Shown in pieces: positions 1-7,367 of a stretch of DNA of 64,000 nt; the stretch's first letter is position 1, and the number at the start of each line of letters is the position of its first letter. A program made the translations under genes and the position numbers. Location: contig JARIDO010000002.1 in the NCBI GenBank assembly GCA_029263895.1, positions 1 through 64,000 of the forward strand, given 5' to 3'. Source of the DNA: Sporosarcina sp. (GTDB lineage Bacteria > Bacillota > Bacilli > Bacillales_A > Planococcaceae). The notes below the pieces were generated by a model. That model saw nothing but the letters and a program-made list of their open reading frames with translations. It was not told the origin of the DNA and ran no database searches.

Positions 1-44
1 TGAAAATCCTTGTGTCGGCGGTTCGATTCCGTCCTGAGCCACCA
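1..44 (+). tRNA. tRNA-Phe (GAA), 3' part only
   Basis: The window opens inside the anticodon loop of a tRNA. The GAA anticodon is at 2-4, followed by the variable region, the T-arm and an acceptor strand ending in encoded CCA. The remaining half matches the bacillar tRNA-Phe pattern. It is the first visible member of the tRNA operon. Confidence 0.9.
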
Positions 45-51
45 TTTATAT

Positions 52-127
<76 letters not shown>

Positions 128-163
128 TATACACATTTGTATTTAAGTAAGAATAATTAACTT

Positions 164-248
164 GGTGGGGTAGCGAAGTGGCTAAACGCGGCGGACTGTA
201 AATCCGCTCCCTATGGGTTCGGCAGTTCGAATCTGCCCCCCACCACCA
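164..248 (+). tRNA. tRNA-Tyr (GTA)
   Basis: A class II tRNA with a long variable arm. The GGTGGGG acceptor pairs with CCCCACC, anticodon GTA is at 198-200, and CCA is encoded. Confidence 0.95.
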
Positions 249-254
249 GTTTAT

Positions 255-325
255 AGGGGCATAGTTTAAGGGTAGAATAAAGGTCTCCAACACCTTTGGT
301 GTGGGTTCGAATCCTACTGCCCCTG
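255..325 (+). tRNA. tRNA-Trp (CCA anticodon)
   Basis: AGGGGCA acceptor strand and anticodon CCA at 287-289 in a CT-CCA-AC loop, with a standard T-arm. The gene ends at the G discriminator and is followed by a T run, so the 3' CCA is not encoded and must be added after transcription. Confidence 0.93.
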
Positions 326-350
326 TTTTTTTAGAAAAAAATAAGATAGT

Positions 351-427
351 GGCGGTTGTGGCGAAGTGGTTAACGCATCGGGTTGTGATCCCGACATTCG
401 AGGGTTCAATCCCCTTCAGTCGCCCCA
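351..427 (+). tRNA. tRNA-His (GTG), copy 1
   Basis: Begins with the extra G(-1) typical of tRNA-His, pairing with C73. Anticodon GTG is at 385-387 and CCA is encoded. It differs from the next gene at a few positions in the acceptor and T arms. Confidence 0.95.
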
Positions 428-449
428 TTTTCTTTAAAAATATTATAGT

Positions 450-526
450 GGCGATTGTGGCGAAGTGGTTAACGCATCGGGTTGTGATCCCGACATCCGA
501 GGGTTCGATTCCCTTCAGTCGCCCCA
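450..526 (+). tRNA. tRNA-His (GTG), copy 2
   Basis: A second, nearly identical tRNA-His with G(-1), anticodon GTG at 484-486 and encoded CCA. It sits 22 bp after copy 1, which points to a local tandem duplication. Confidence 0.95.
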
Positions 527-534
527 TTATCTAT

Positions 535-606
535 TGGGGTATAGCCAAGCGGTAAGGCAACGGACTTTGACTCCGTTATTCGTTGGTTCGAATCCAGCTA
601 CCCCAG
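535..606 (+). tRNA. tRNA-Gln (TTG)
   Basis: TGGGGTA acceptor strand pairing with TACCCCA and anticodon TTG at 567-569. It ends at a G discriminator with no encoded CCA. Confidence 0.94.
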
Positions 607-613
607 TTTTTTT

Positions 614-688
614 GCGGAAGTAGTTCAGCGGTAGAATACGACCTTGCCAAGGTCGGGGTCGCGGGTTCGAATCCCGTCTTCCGCTCCA
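614..688 (+). tRNA. tRNA-Gly (GCC)
   Basis: GCGGAAG acceptor strand, anticodon GCC at 646-648, GGGTTCGAATCCC T-arm and encoded CCA. Confidence 0.95.
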
Positions 689-697
689 ACTTTTACT

Positions 698-771
698 GGC
701 GGCATAGCCAAGCGGTAAGGCAAGGGTCTGCAACACCCTTATCACCGGTTCGATTCCGGTTGCCGCCTCCA
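698..771 (+). tRNA. tRNA-Cys (GCA)
   Basis: GGCGGCA acceptor strand, anticodon GCA at 730-732, a short variable loop and encoded CCA. Confidence 0.95.
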
Positions 772-811
772 ATTTTTTAATATAGAATTTAAATAGATTA
801 TATAAAGCTTC

Positions 812-892
812 GCCCGAGTGGTGGAATGGCAGACACGTCGCACTCAAAATGCGATGCCGCGAGGCGTGCCGGTTCAAGTCCGGCCTCGGGTA
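812..892 (+). tRNA. tRNA-Leu (CAA)
   Basis: A class II tRNA with a long variable arm. The GCCCGAG acceptor pairs with CTCGGGT, including one terminal G-T wobble, and anticodon CAA is at 845-847. The bases after the A discriminator are TCA rather than CCA, so the end is probably completed enzymatically. It is the last gene of the cluster. Confidence 0.93.
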
Positions 893-930
893 TCATTAGA
901 TACTTTTCTAGTTAAATTAGAAAGCTCTAA

Positions 931-977
931 AGCATCAACAATCGTTGTTAAAACGACGTTTGTTGATGCTTTTTTTG
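931..977 (+). terminator. Rho-independent terminator of the tRNA operon
   Basis: AGCATCAACA pairs with TGTTGATGCT around an AT-rich inner stem, and a run of seven T follows directly. It closes the tRNA cluster. Confidence 0.9.
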
Positions 978-1025
978 TTCGAAAACCTCCTTTTCTACTT
1001 GGTGTTCCTTTTATTCTATTTCTAC

Positions 1026-1560
1026 AATTGAAGAAGGACTTGATGCACCGGGAAATACGCTGCACGATTGGATTATAAAAGAAGGTTTAACAATGATAGC
1101 TGATTTAGATAGCGAAAATGCACCCATTGGAACAGACAATAATGCTATTAGGTTAAATAAACATTGGGCCACGAATATAACGACGCTGGTCGCTTCCTGT
1201 ATTAAATGGCTTAACAATTACTAGCCCATTGTATACACCCTATTCGCGGCGATGTAAGACTACATGTAGGTTTAGATCTAGCTTATACAAATGGTGATCC
1301 AATACTTTCAGCCCGAAGTTGGAATGAAATTTTTGCCTCTGAAAAAGGATGGTCAAATGGATTTGGACTACATGTAATGGTTAAGCAAAGGTAAGTGTCT
1401 ACAATGAACACACATCTAAATGCTACGAATGTAAAGTTAAATGATGTGGTTGCCTAGGGAGTTGTACTCAGCACCTCTTTTCAACGGGAGAATCAACAGG
1501 TAACCAACTGCATTTTAAAATTAATTGTGTTGGAAGAAAAGAAAAGCCAATGCATATTTA
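1026..1560 (+). pseudogene. M23-family cell-wall metallopeptidase remnant
   Basis: No open frame survives, but three + strand frames together spell an M23 (LytM-like) endopeptidase. These are a stretch with HVGLDLAYTNGDPI, equivalent to the family HxGxD motif near 1265, a piece like 'YAHLSATNVKVGDVVA' near 1405-1455, and GESTGNQLHF near 1490, where the usual HLHF has become QLHF. Upstream about 65 codons of another reading, from about 1026, precede the domain and are not recognised. Frameshifts and stops separate the pieces, so this is a dead gene. It could derive from a phage tail lysin or a host wall hydrolase. The family call is fairly secure and the origin is not. Confidence 0.6.
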
Positions 1561-1685
1561 ACTCAATATATGGCTGTTGAAGAAGTGATTATACAAAAAT
1601 AGAGTTGCCCGACGTTAATGTGAGGTCAAAATGTTGAAGGAACAATGATACAATTTAATAATGTTGTAATTGTAGGTGTTGAAAG

Positions 1686-2030
1686 ATGAGTTGTCTCAGC
1701 GGTTTGTTCCATCATGAGGTAACCTTAATAAAAGATGCGTTATCACAGGAAGAGAGGATTTTTGGATAGGCTATAATATTTGACGAAAAAGAAATACAAT
1801 TTTTTGAAAAGTCATATAACAGTATATCGACAGCGAAAGAAATTTTGCAATTATATTTTGAACAAGTGAAGGGTGAAGAGAACCTTACTAAAATGGTGTA
1901 TTTGGCTTGCATCTTTGGTTGGTAAATGATACTTTATTGAAAGCAGACAAGATGAGTATGACCTCTTCTCTTGATGTGCGAATACCATTTTTCGAACAAA
2001 AAATTATGAAAATCCGAATAGTTTTATGAT
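1686..2030 (+). pseudogene. Asparagine synthetase (glutamine-hydrolysing) remnant
   Basis: A start-like piece reading MSCLSGLFHHE at 1686 is followed after a stop by a C-terminal block. The block runs through 'KGEENLTKM' into 'VNDTLLKADKMSM' and 'SLDVRIPFF' near 1920-2000. The latter string is the hallmark of the synthetase domain of AsnB/AsnO proteins, in the ATP and aspartate-binding half. The middle of the gene is missing and at least one frameshift lies near 1910, so it is an internally deleted, inactive copy. It lies just upstream of the intact ATP-grasp ligase at 2154 and may once have belonged to the same gene group. Confidence 0.7.
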
Positions 2031-2153
2031 TGCTTTTATAGTACTTGATAATCTATTTACAAGTACTTCCTAATTATAATTGGTTAATAAAGTAAATTAA
2101 TTTAAGAGTCAAGTATGTGATTAATTTGTTAGTTAGTACAGGAGGAAGAAAAA

Positions 2154-3368
2154 ATGAATACCCACGACTTTATACCAATTATTATTGGAACTGATATCAA
2201 TGCTTATAACATGGCTATCTCTTTTCATGAAGCATACAATATTAAACCGATTATAATTGGAAAAGGACAGTTGCCGATTACAAACTTTAGTTCAATAATT
2301 GGAAAACAACATATAAATTCCAATTTGGCTGATCCCGAACAATTTGCAACGATAGTAATGCAAGTAGCGGCTGACTATCAATCTGTTAATAAAAAGCTTC
2401 TATTAGTTGGTACAAGTGATTTATATGTTCGGTTAATTATTGAGAATGAAGAAGTATTAAAAGAACGCTATGTATTTAATTACATGCCAGAAAAATTATT
2501 GAATCAGCTTCAACATAAATCAAATTTTTATGAGCTTTGTGATGAGTATGGAATCGATATACCTGTTACTTACTTCTATAATTGCGGGGGAAGTGAAGAT
2601 TTACCTGAGCCAGAAAATTATCCAGTCATAGTAAAACCAAGCAATGGAATTTCCTATAATAAAAACAAGTTTATTGGGCAGCAGAAAGTGTATAAAGTAA
2701 AATCATCTGAAGAGCTACAAAATATAATACATACTATAAGTGAAAGTGGCTATCAAGATGAACTAATTATCCAGGACTATATTCCGGGTGATGACACCTA
2801 TATGTGGGATTCTGTTATTTATGTGAATTCATTGAAGAAGACACAACTCGTCACATTCGCACAAGTAGTTCTTCAAGAACATACGGTTACCGCTATTGGA
2901 AATTACACAGCTTTGATAACACGCTATAATGAAGAAATGATGATGAAATTACAGAAATTATTAACTGCAATAGACTACGTTGGATTTGCAAATTTCGATT
3001 TAAAGTATGACGTACGTGACGGGAAATTTAAAGTGTTTGAAGTGAATATTAGACAAGGAAGATCTAGTTATTACATAACAGCACTTGGACATAATATGGC
3101 TGAATATATCGTAGATGATGTAATTTATAAAAAAGAAAAGCCGTTAACTCTTCTTGATAAAGACTTCTTGTTTACTGTTGTTCCTAAAATTGTACTTCGT
3201 AAGTTTGTTGAAAATAAAGACATTCGCGCTGAAGTGAACTGTTTAATCAAAGAAGGAAAATACGGAAATCCATTATTCTATAAAAATGACCATTCTATTA
3301 AAAGGAAATTGTATTTATTTGCACGTCAGCTGAATTATTATCGTAAATACAGAAATAATAAGTGGTAG
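2154..3368 (+). CDS. ATP-grasp carboxylate-amine ligase family protein
   Basis: A 404-residue cytoplasmic protein with no signal peptide or membrane span. It has an N-terminal pre-ATP-grasp part (1-115), then an ATP-grasp fold. YPVIVKPSNG (156-165) is the ATP-binding lysine strand, and FDLKYDVRDG with FEVNIRQGRSS (about 280-305) carries the acidic and Asn ligands for magnesium. The C terminus is basic and Tyr-rich. Length and motifs resemble D-aspartate ligase (Aslfm)-type and related peptidoglycan or peptide ligases, but the substrate cannot be read from sequence. The start is fixed by AGGAGG 8 bp upstream. Upstream lie remnants of an asparagine synthetase and a wall peptidase, which loosely suggests a wall or peptide-modifying locus. 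Confidence 0.75.
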   Translation: MNTHDFIPIIIGTDINAYNMAISFHEAYNIKPIIIGKGQLPITNFSSIIGKQHINSNLADPEQFATIVMQVAADYQSVNKKLLLVGTSDLYVRLIIENEEVLKERYVFNYMPEKLLNQLQHKSNFYELCDEYGIDIPVTYFYNCGGSEDLPEPENYPVIVKPSNGISYNKNKFIGQQKVYKVKSSEELQNIIHTISESGYQDELIIQDYIPGDDTYMWDSVIYVNSLKKTQLVTFAQVVLQEHTVTAIGNYTALITRYNEEMMMKLQKLLTAIDYVGFANFDLKYDVRDGKFKVFEVNIRQGRSSYYITALGHNMAEYIVDDVIYKKEKPLTLLDKDFLFTVVPKIVLRKFVENKDIRAEVNCLIKEGKYGNPLFYKNDHSIKRKLYLFARQLNYYRKYRNNKW

Positions 3369-3540
3369 ATTATATTGACTAAAACAGCAACAAGAAACAA
3401 AGTACTCAATCTCCTCAAAGTTATTAGTACTTAAAACATGCCTGTCTCAGAACTAATGAAAATAGAAGAAAAGTAACCGGTACTTTGTCAAATAACGTTG
3501 TTGAAGAATTTTAGTCGATAAAGATTGACTAAAATTAAGG

Positions 3541-3583
3541 CTGTTTAGAATGTCAGGAAACTGATTTTCTAAACAGTCTTTTT
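3541..3583 (+). terminator. Terminator-like hairpin after the ATP-grasp gene
   Basis: CTGTTTAGAA pairs with TTCTAAACAG around a 16-base loop and is followed by TCTTTTT. About 170 bp of unrecognised sequence separates it from the ATP-grasp stop codon. Confidence 0.65.
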
Positions 3584-3599
3584 ATATAGTGAGTGGTTA

Positions 3600-3698
3600 T
3601 CCTGTTTCTTTCCGTTTCAGAAGGCGCTTTCGGCGGGCAGAACTTCAGCCTCCTCGTCACGAAAAGCACGCTCCGGTGGGGTATTCAGTTTGTGCTGT
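3600..3698. repeat. Interspersed repeat, left half
   Basis: GC-richer sequence with 'GGCGCTTTCGGCGGGC', 'CTTCAGCCTCCTCGTC' and 'GCTCCGGTGGGG' blocks. This resembles a dispersed intergenic repeat I recall from many Bacillales genomes. It is cut after GTGCTGT by the IS3-type element, and its continuation (TCCCTCAGGAGTCGCC) is found on the far side of the element at 5121. Confidence 0.6.
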
Positions 3699-3711
3699 GA
3701 GGTGAACCCTA

Positions 3712-4516
3712 AAGTTGGACACGTATTTATGCTGACTTTTGTTCAATTTCATATTGATATCTAAACTCAACTGGACTATTGCCATTAAGTTTCAACTTAA
3801 TTCGTTTTTATAATAATAATTAATGTAACGATTAACTTGATTGATGGAATTATCGACAGAAGTGAAATTTGTACCGAAGATACATGCGTTCTTCAGGATT
3901 CCAAAGAAACTTTCCATCAGTCCGTTGTCTAGACAGTTTCCTTTTCGAGACATACTTTGTCGCATTTGATAAGGCTCAAGTAATCGTTCAAAACTTTTGA
4001 TTTGATATAAGCAACCTTGATCTGAGTGGACAATGGTTTGTAGTCCACCTTATCTGCTGGTATTTGTTTGAAGGCGATTTCAATAGAATCTAGATCGTGT
4101 TGGAAATTAGGACTGCGTGAGATGGAATGTCCAATAATCTCACGATTAAATACATCTAAAACGGCAGAGACGTACACAGCTACCTTAAACTCTGTAACAT
4201 CTGTTAACCACATTTCATTCGATTCAGACGCTTCAAATTAACGCTTCTCTAGGCTATCGGCAACTAAACCAACCTCGCCTTTGTAGGAACGATATTTTTT
4301 CGTCCGTGATTTACTTTTAAGGCCCAGCTCATTCATTAACTTTAGTACCGTTTTATGGTTGATAACCATACCCTTATTCCGTAACTCCAAGTAAATACGG
4401 TGATACCCGTAATTTCCGCTGTGCTCCAAAAATATCTCTTTAAGTTTTATTTTTATCTCATGATATTTATCTTGTTTCTTGTTATTTAAATGATAATAAT
4501 AAACTGAGCATGCCAA
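3712..4516 (-). pseudogene. IS3-family transposase OrfB (DDE integrase core), broken
   Basis: Minus-strand fragments in order: an N-terminal HTH_21 piece with 'EHSGNYGYHRIYLELRNKG' (4238-4516), and an rve core starting MWLTDVTEFKV, whose first catalytic Asp lies in TDVTEF (3929-4213). A final frame reads through 'RQSMSRKGNCLDNGLMESFF' and the catalytic Glu region to near 3715. At least two frameshifts separate the pieces. The order and spacing match a normal OrfB of about 280 residues, so it is a recently decayed transposase without its own activity. Confidence 0.8.
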
Positions 4517-4742
4517 TCCAGAAACTTTTAATAGAATATTTAATGTAATTGTATGCCTTAATTCCGATATAACTTGTACTTTATCGATCGTTTTTATTTC
4601 TATTCCTTTTCTTGAATTAAGGCTTTCAACTTTTTTAAGTATACAATTTCTGCTTTTAACAGCTCGCTTTCCTTTTTCAACTTCTCTAATTCAGAAAGTT
4701 GTGTTGGTTTTTCTTTTCGCATCTAATCACGGCGCTCTCTAT

Positions 4743-5072
4743 TTAAATAATACAGAGACCAGTCTGATTCAGACATGTATTTTTCATCCTTTTCCAGAAT
4801 GTGGATCTGCTAGGGGTATTAAACATACCCGCTATTTCAAACATGGCATCCGCTGTCTCGAAAGTGTATTCAATTCCCTTCATTTTAAACGATTCTGCAT
4901 ACGGAGTACAGGGTGGATATAAAAGTGCTTTTATCCCATGATATTGATAAATAGCGAGCCATGTTTTAATTGCGCCACGATCAACTTCTAATCTTCTACT
5001 GATTTCGTGAAGTGAAAAATTACCTAATTCAAATAATTGAATTAGTTGCATTTTTCTTTTTATAGTTTCCAT
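4743..5072 (-). pseudogene. IS3-family OrfA helix-turn-helix protein, frameshifted
   Basis: The N-terminal part reads METIKRKMQLIQLFELGNFS, then a helix-turn-helix with SLHEISRRLEVDRGAIKTWL (about residues 20-40), typical of the DNA-recognition OrfA of IS3 elements. The frame is lost after about residue 108. A coiled-coil continuation with 'LSELEKLKKESELLKAEI' lies in another frame at about 4610-4715. The intact protein would be made with OrfB by programmed frameshifting. Here the damage makes that unlikely. Confidence 0.7.
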
Positions 5073-5116
5073 AAGGTGAACCCCAGTTAAGTGTCTAACT
5101 ATTGGGGTTCACCTTA

Positions 5117-5160
5117 CTGTTCCCTCAGGAGTCGCCATCTTGCACTCCAAGAAACTTAAT
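5117..5160. repeat. Interspersed repeat, right half
   Basis: CTGTTCCCTCAGGAGTCGCC followed by a 'TTGCACTCCAA' block. It continues the repeat interrupted at 3698. Joining GTGCTGT to TCCCTCAGGAGTCGCC restores an uninterrupted copy. Confidence 0.6.
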
Positions 5161-5289
5161 GTGTCCTTAAATTGACTGAGAACTTATAAATAAAATGGAC
5201 GACTAGACTGCACTCAAGTTTTGTTTTCTTAAAATAAATTTAACTGGTTTAAATTTAAAGTGAATTAAAATACGCTTCTTATAATTCAT

Positions 5290-6448
5290 GAAATTTCAAT
5301 AGCCATAAGCGATGCGATTCAGAACCTTAATCTTGGTGTTAATGCCTTCAATACGTCCATTATTGTAAGGATAGATAAAGCTATCTTGGATGTAAGGTAA
5401 ATGTTTCCTTAGCGTCTTTAAGCTCGTTTTCATATATCCAGAAATTAGCTAATCGACTGGCTCTTCTAAGTGATGTTAAAGTGTTTCAAAATCTTTCGTT
5501 GTCATCGCTTTTAATAGTGATTGATACATTTCGTAATTGTCCTTTAAACAAGAGCCATATGTTAACATTTCCTCTATAATTCCAGCTTCAGTTCGTTGAC
5601 CAAACAAAGAGGAGTGTTTATATTCTGATGTCGAAATATCCGTTTCATTTTTAAGTATTAATCTCCAGAAACATTTTAATCTACGATGTTTTTTTAGACC
5701 TTGTCAATTCGATTTACTTAATTGATTCATCACTTGAATCCGAAATTTGTTCATAGAACGATTAATGAGTTGAACTAAATGAAACGGTCAATGACAATTT
5801 TTGCATTGGGAAAGAATTCTTTTATGACAGTCGCATAACCTGCATTCATATCATTCATATGAATCGTAACGGTCTTTACGCATTTTCTGTCAGCAAAGCT
5901 ATAATTCGCAATGAAATGATTTTTAATTGCGAATTGATTACGTTGATCCAATATATCTAAAATGTCTCCCGTCATTGCATTGATATATTCAAATGTCATT
6001 TCACCTTTTGCATATTTGAATTCATCAAAAGAAAGATTTGCAGTCAACGCCTGACGATGGGGCTTGAATAGTTGAGTTGCTTCATTAATATACCTTTGAA
6101 CAGTTTGAGACGAAACTGAACAGTCTCTAGCAATCGACTTAATAGAACGCGCTTCTGTCGCCTTAATCGCGATTAAAGATTTCACATTTTGTGAAATATA
6201 ACAGTTCTTTTTAACCACTGATGTTTGTGCAGTAATTGAGTGCTGACAAGACTTACACATAAAGCGTTGTTTTCCAACTGTAAATAAGCAGGATACATCC
6301 TAAGGAATGGGAGCGTAATACGTGAATTTTGTATCAAATTTTTATAGATGATAAAGTTTTGATTTTCGATGCCACAGGCATCACAATGTGTAGGCTTAAA
6401 ACTCAGTTTTTTTATAAAAATACATTTATTCCCTTTTAAAGTACCCAT
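5290..6448 (-). pseudogene. ISL3-family transposase, multiply frameshifted
   Basis: Three minus-strand frames make up one transposase. An N-terminal zinc-finger part has CDACGIENQ (6182-6448). The central part has CKSCQHSI, a helix-turn-helix (SIKSIARDCSVSSQTVQRYI) and the DDE-type core SFDEFKYAKG with IHMNDMNAGY, ending at VIDRFI (5775-6260). C-terminal pieces with 'RTEAGIIEEMLTYGS' and 'YNNGRIEGINTKIKVLNRIA' lie in broken frames down to about 5290. Conserved acidic residues survive but the reading frame does not, so it is inactive. Ends of the element are not resolved; candidate flanking palindromes lie near 6600-6680. Confidence 0.8.
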
Positions 6449-6840
6449 TTGAAAAAAACATGTTCAAAAATAACATTTGATTCTTGAATATCAATGAGCA
6501 TTCTAATATCATTAGTAATTGATAAGTGAGTTCCCTCCTAGATGATGGCTTTCGACGACTTTAATTCTACAGGGAGCTTCACTTGTTTTCTATTAAAAAC
6601 AAAAATAACGTGAGTGAAATTCCATTACCTTCTCCTGATAATAGGAGAAGGTAATTTTCTTTCACCAACGTTATAAATTATAGAACCAAATAACCGGTAT
6701 TCCAGCGTTGGAGTACCAGTTATTTTTGGTTCTTTGTACATCAAAAATTTGAGACTTATAAGTTCTGATTTTATTTCGAAAGGAAAATAGAGTAGAGTAT
6801 TTCTTTTCTAAAATGGAACGTTGAAACTGAACTCACTATA
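6449..6840. other. Gene-free stretch with two strong palindromes
   Basis: No coding sequence is visible. At 6609-6676 an inverted arrangement (ATAACGT ... ACGTTAT) encloses CCTTCTCC/GGAGAAGG. Its right part carries TTTTCTTTCACCAACGT, which recurs at 11384-11400. At 6681-6734 a second palindrome (GAACC..AATAAC..GGTA / TACC..GTTATT..GGTTC) could act as a terminator or as IS-end structure. The rest is AT-rich and holds nothing I recognise, apart from whatever promotes the bacteriocin operon that follows. Confidence 0.5.
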
Positions 6841-6910
6841 ATTGTTAATATATACCTATTCTTTTTTGGTAATGATAGACAATTATTTCTATTTAATGTA
6901 TTATAAAAAA

Positions 6911-6928
6911 AGTAGGAATATTTCGAAT
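6911..6928 (+). repeat. 18-bp inverted repeat, left arm
   Basis: AGTAGGAATATTTCGAAT lies just upstream of the ribosome-binding site of the bacteriocin gene. Its exact reverse complement lies at 7310-7327, after the gene. Confidence 0.85.
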
Positions 6929-6949
6929 ATACGAATGGAGGTTTTAGTT

Positions 6950-7264
6950 TTGAGAAGATATAAAAAAGGTTTACTTACAACGATAGCACTTTTAATGTTT
7001 ATTATCACATCAAGTGTTGCTAGTGCAGCTGCGGTGCCGAATACCGATTTATTTTATGACGGTGGACAAACTGGAACACATGTTTATTCAAATATTTATG
7101 ATACGAACACGAAAAATAATAAAAAGTGGAAAGTTAATGCTATTGTAAAAGTTTGTAACAGTAAAAAACAAAGCGGATTTTTGAATGATAGTGCGTCCGT
7201 AAGAGATAATAGAAGTTTCTGGTGTAATGAGACATCTAGCTATGATTATTACGCGAGACCATAG
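6950..7264 (+). CDS. Lactococcin 972-family bacteriocin precursor (locus 1)
   Basis: A predicted 104-residue secreted peptide. The TTG at 6950 is preferred over an upstream ATG because GGAGG ends 9 bp before it and a signal peptide then starts at residue 1: RRYKK, a hydrophobic core, and a SVASA cleavage site near residue 26. The mature part (about 75 residues) has the family pattern: YDGGQ, then VYSNIYD (compare AYSNY in lactococcin 972), and an aromatic end SSYDYYARP. It carries two cysteines (KVCNS and FWCNE), so a disulfide is possible, which lactococcin 972 itself lacks. The gene is followed by a DUF1430-type membrane protein and an ABC ATPase, the standard partners. The family call rests on this context plus a weak motif match. 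Confidence 0.75.
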   Translation: MRRYKKGLLTTIALLMFIITSSVASAAAVPNTDLFYDGGQTGTHVYSNIYDTNTKNNKKWKVNAIVKVCNSKKQSGFLNDSASVRDNRSFWCNETSSYDYYARP

Positions 7265-7309
7265 AGAAATCTATCTATACAACCAATAAATACAATTAAA
7301 GTGTCTTTA

Positions 7310-7327
7310 ATTCGAAATATTCCTACT
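7310..7327 (+). repeat. 18-bp inverted repeat, right arm
   Basis: ATTCGAAATATTCCTACT is the perfect reverse complement of 6911-6928, located between the bacteriocin gene and the DUF1430 gene. An 8-bp hairpin (AATTAAAG/CTTTAATT, 7293-7311) abuts it. Confidence 0.85.
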
Positions 7328-7367
7328 GTATTACATAAATATTGTAAATGTATCTATTGGAGGGATT

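Larger units (their letters stand above)
3699..5117 (-). mobile_element. IS3-family insertion sequence (degenerate)
   Basis: The ends are imperfect inverted repeats: AGGTGAACCCTAAAGTTGGA at 3700 against the reverse complement of 5091-5114, which reads AGGTGAACCCCAATAGTTAG. CTGT occurs immediately outside both ends (3695-3698 and 5117-5120), a probable 3-4 bp target duplication. Inside, on the minus strand, are an OrfA-type helix-turn-helix gene and a broken OrfB integrase core. The exact terminal base is uncertain by 1-2 bp. Confidence 0.75.

Noticed and set aside
980-3368. Intact prophage near the tRNA cluster
   Set aside because: No integrase, capsid, terminase or attachment duplication of a tRNA end was found; only one degraded peptidase that could be phage-derived.
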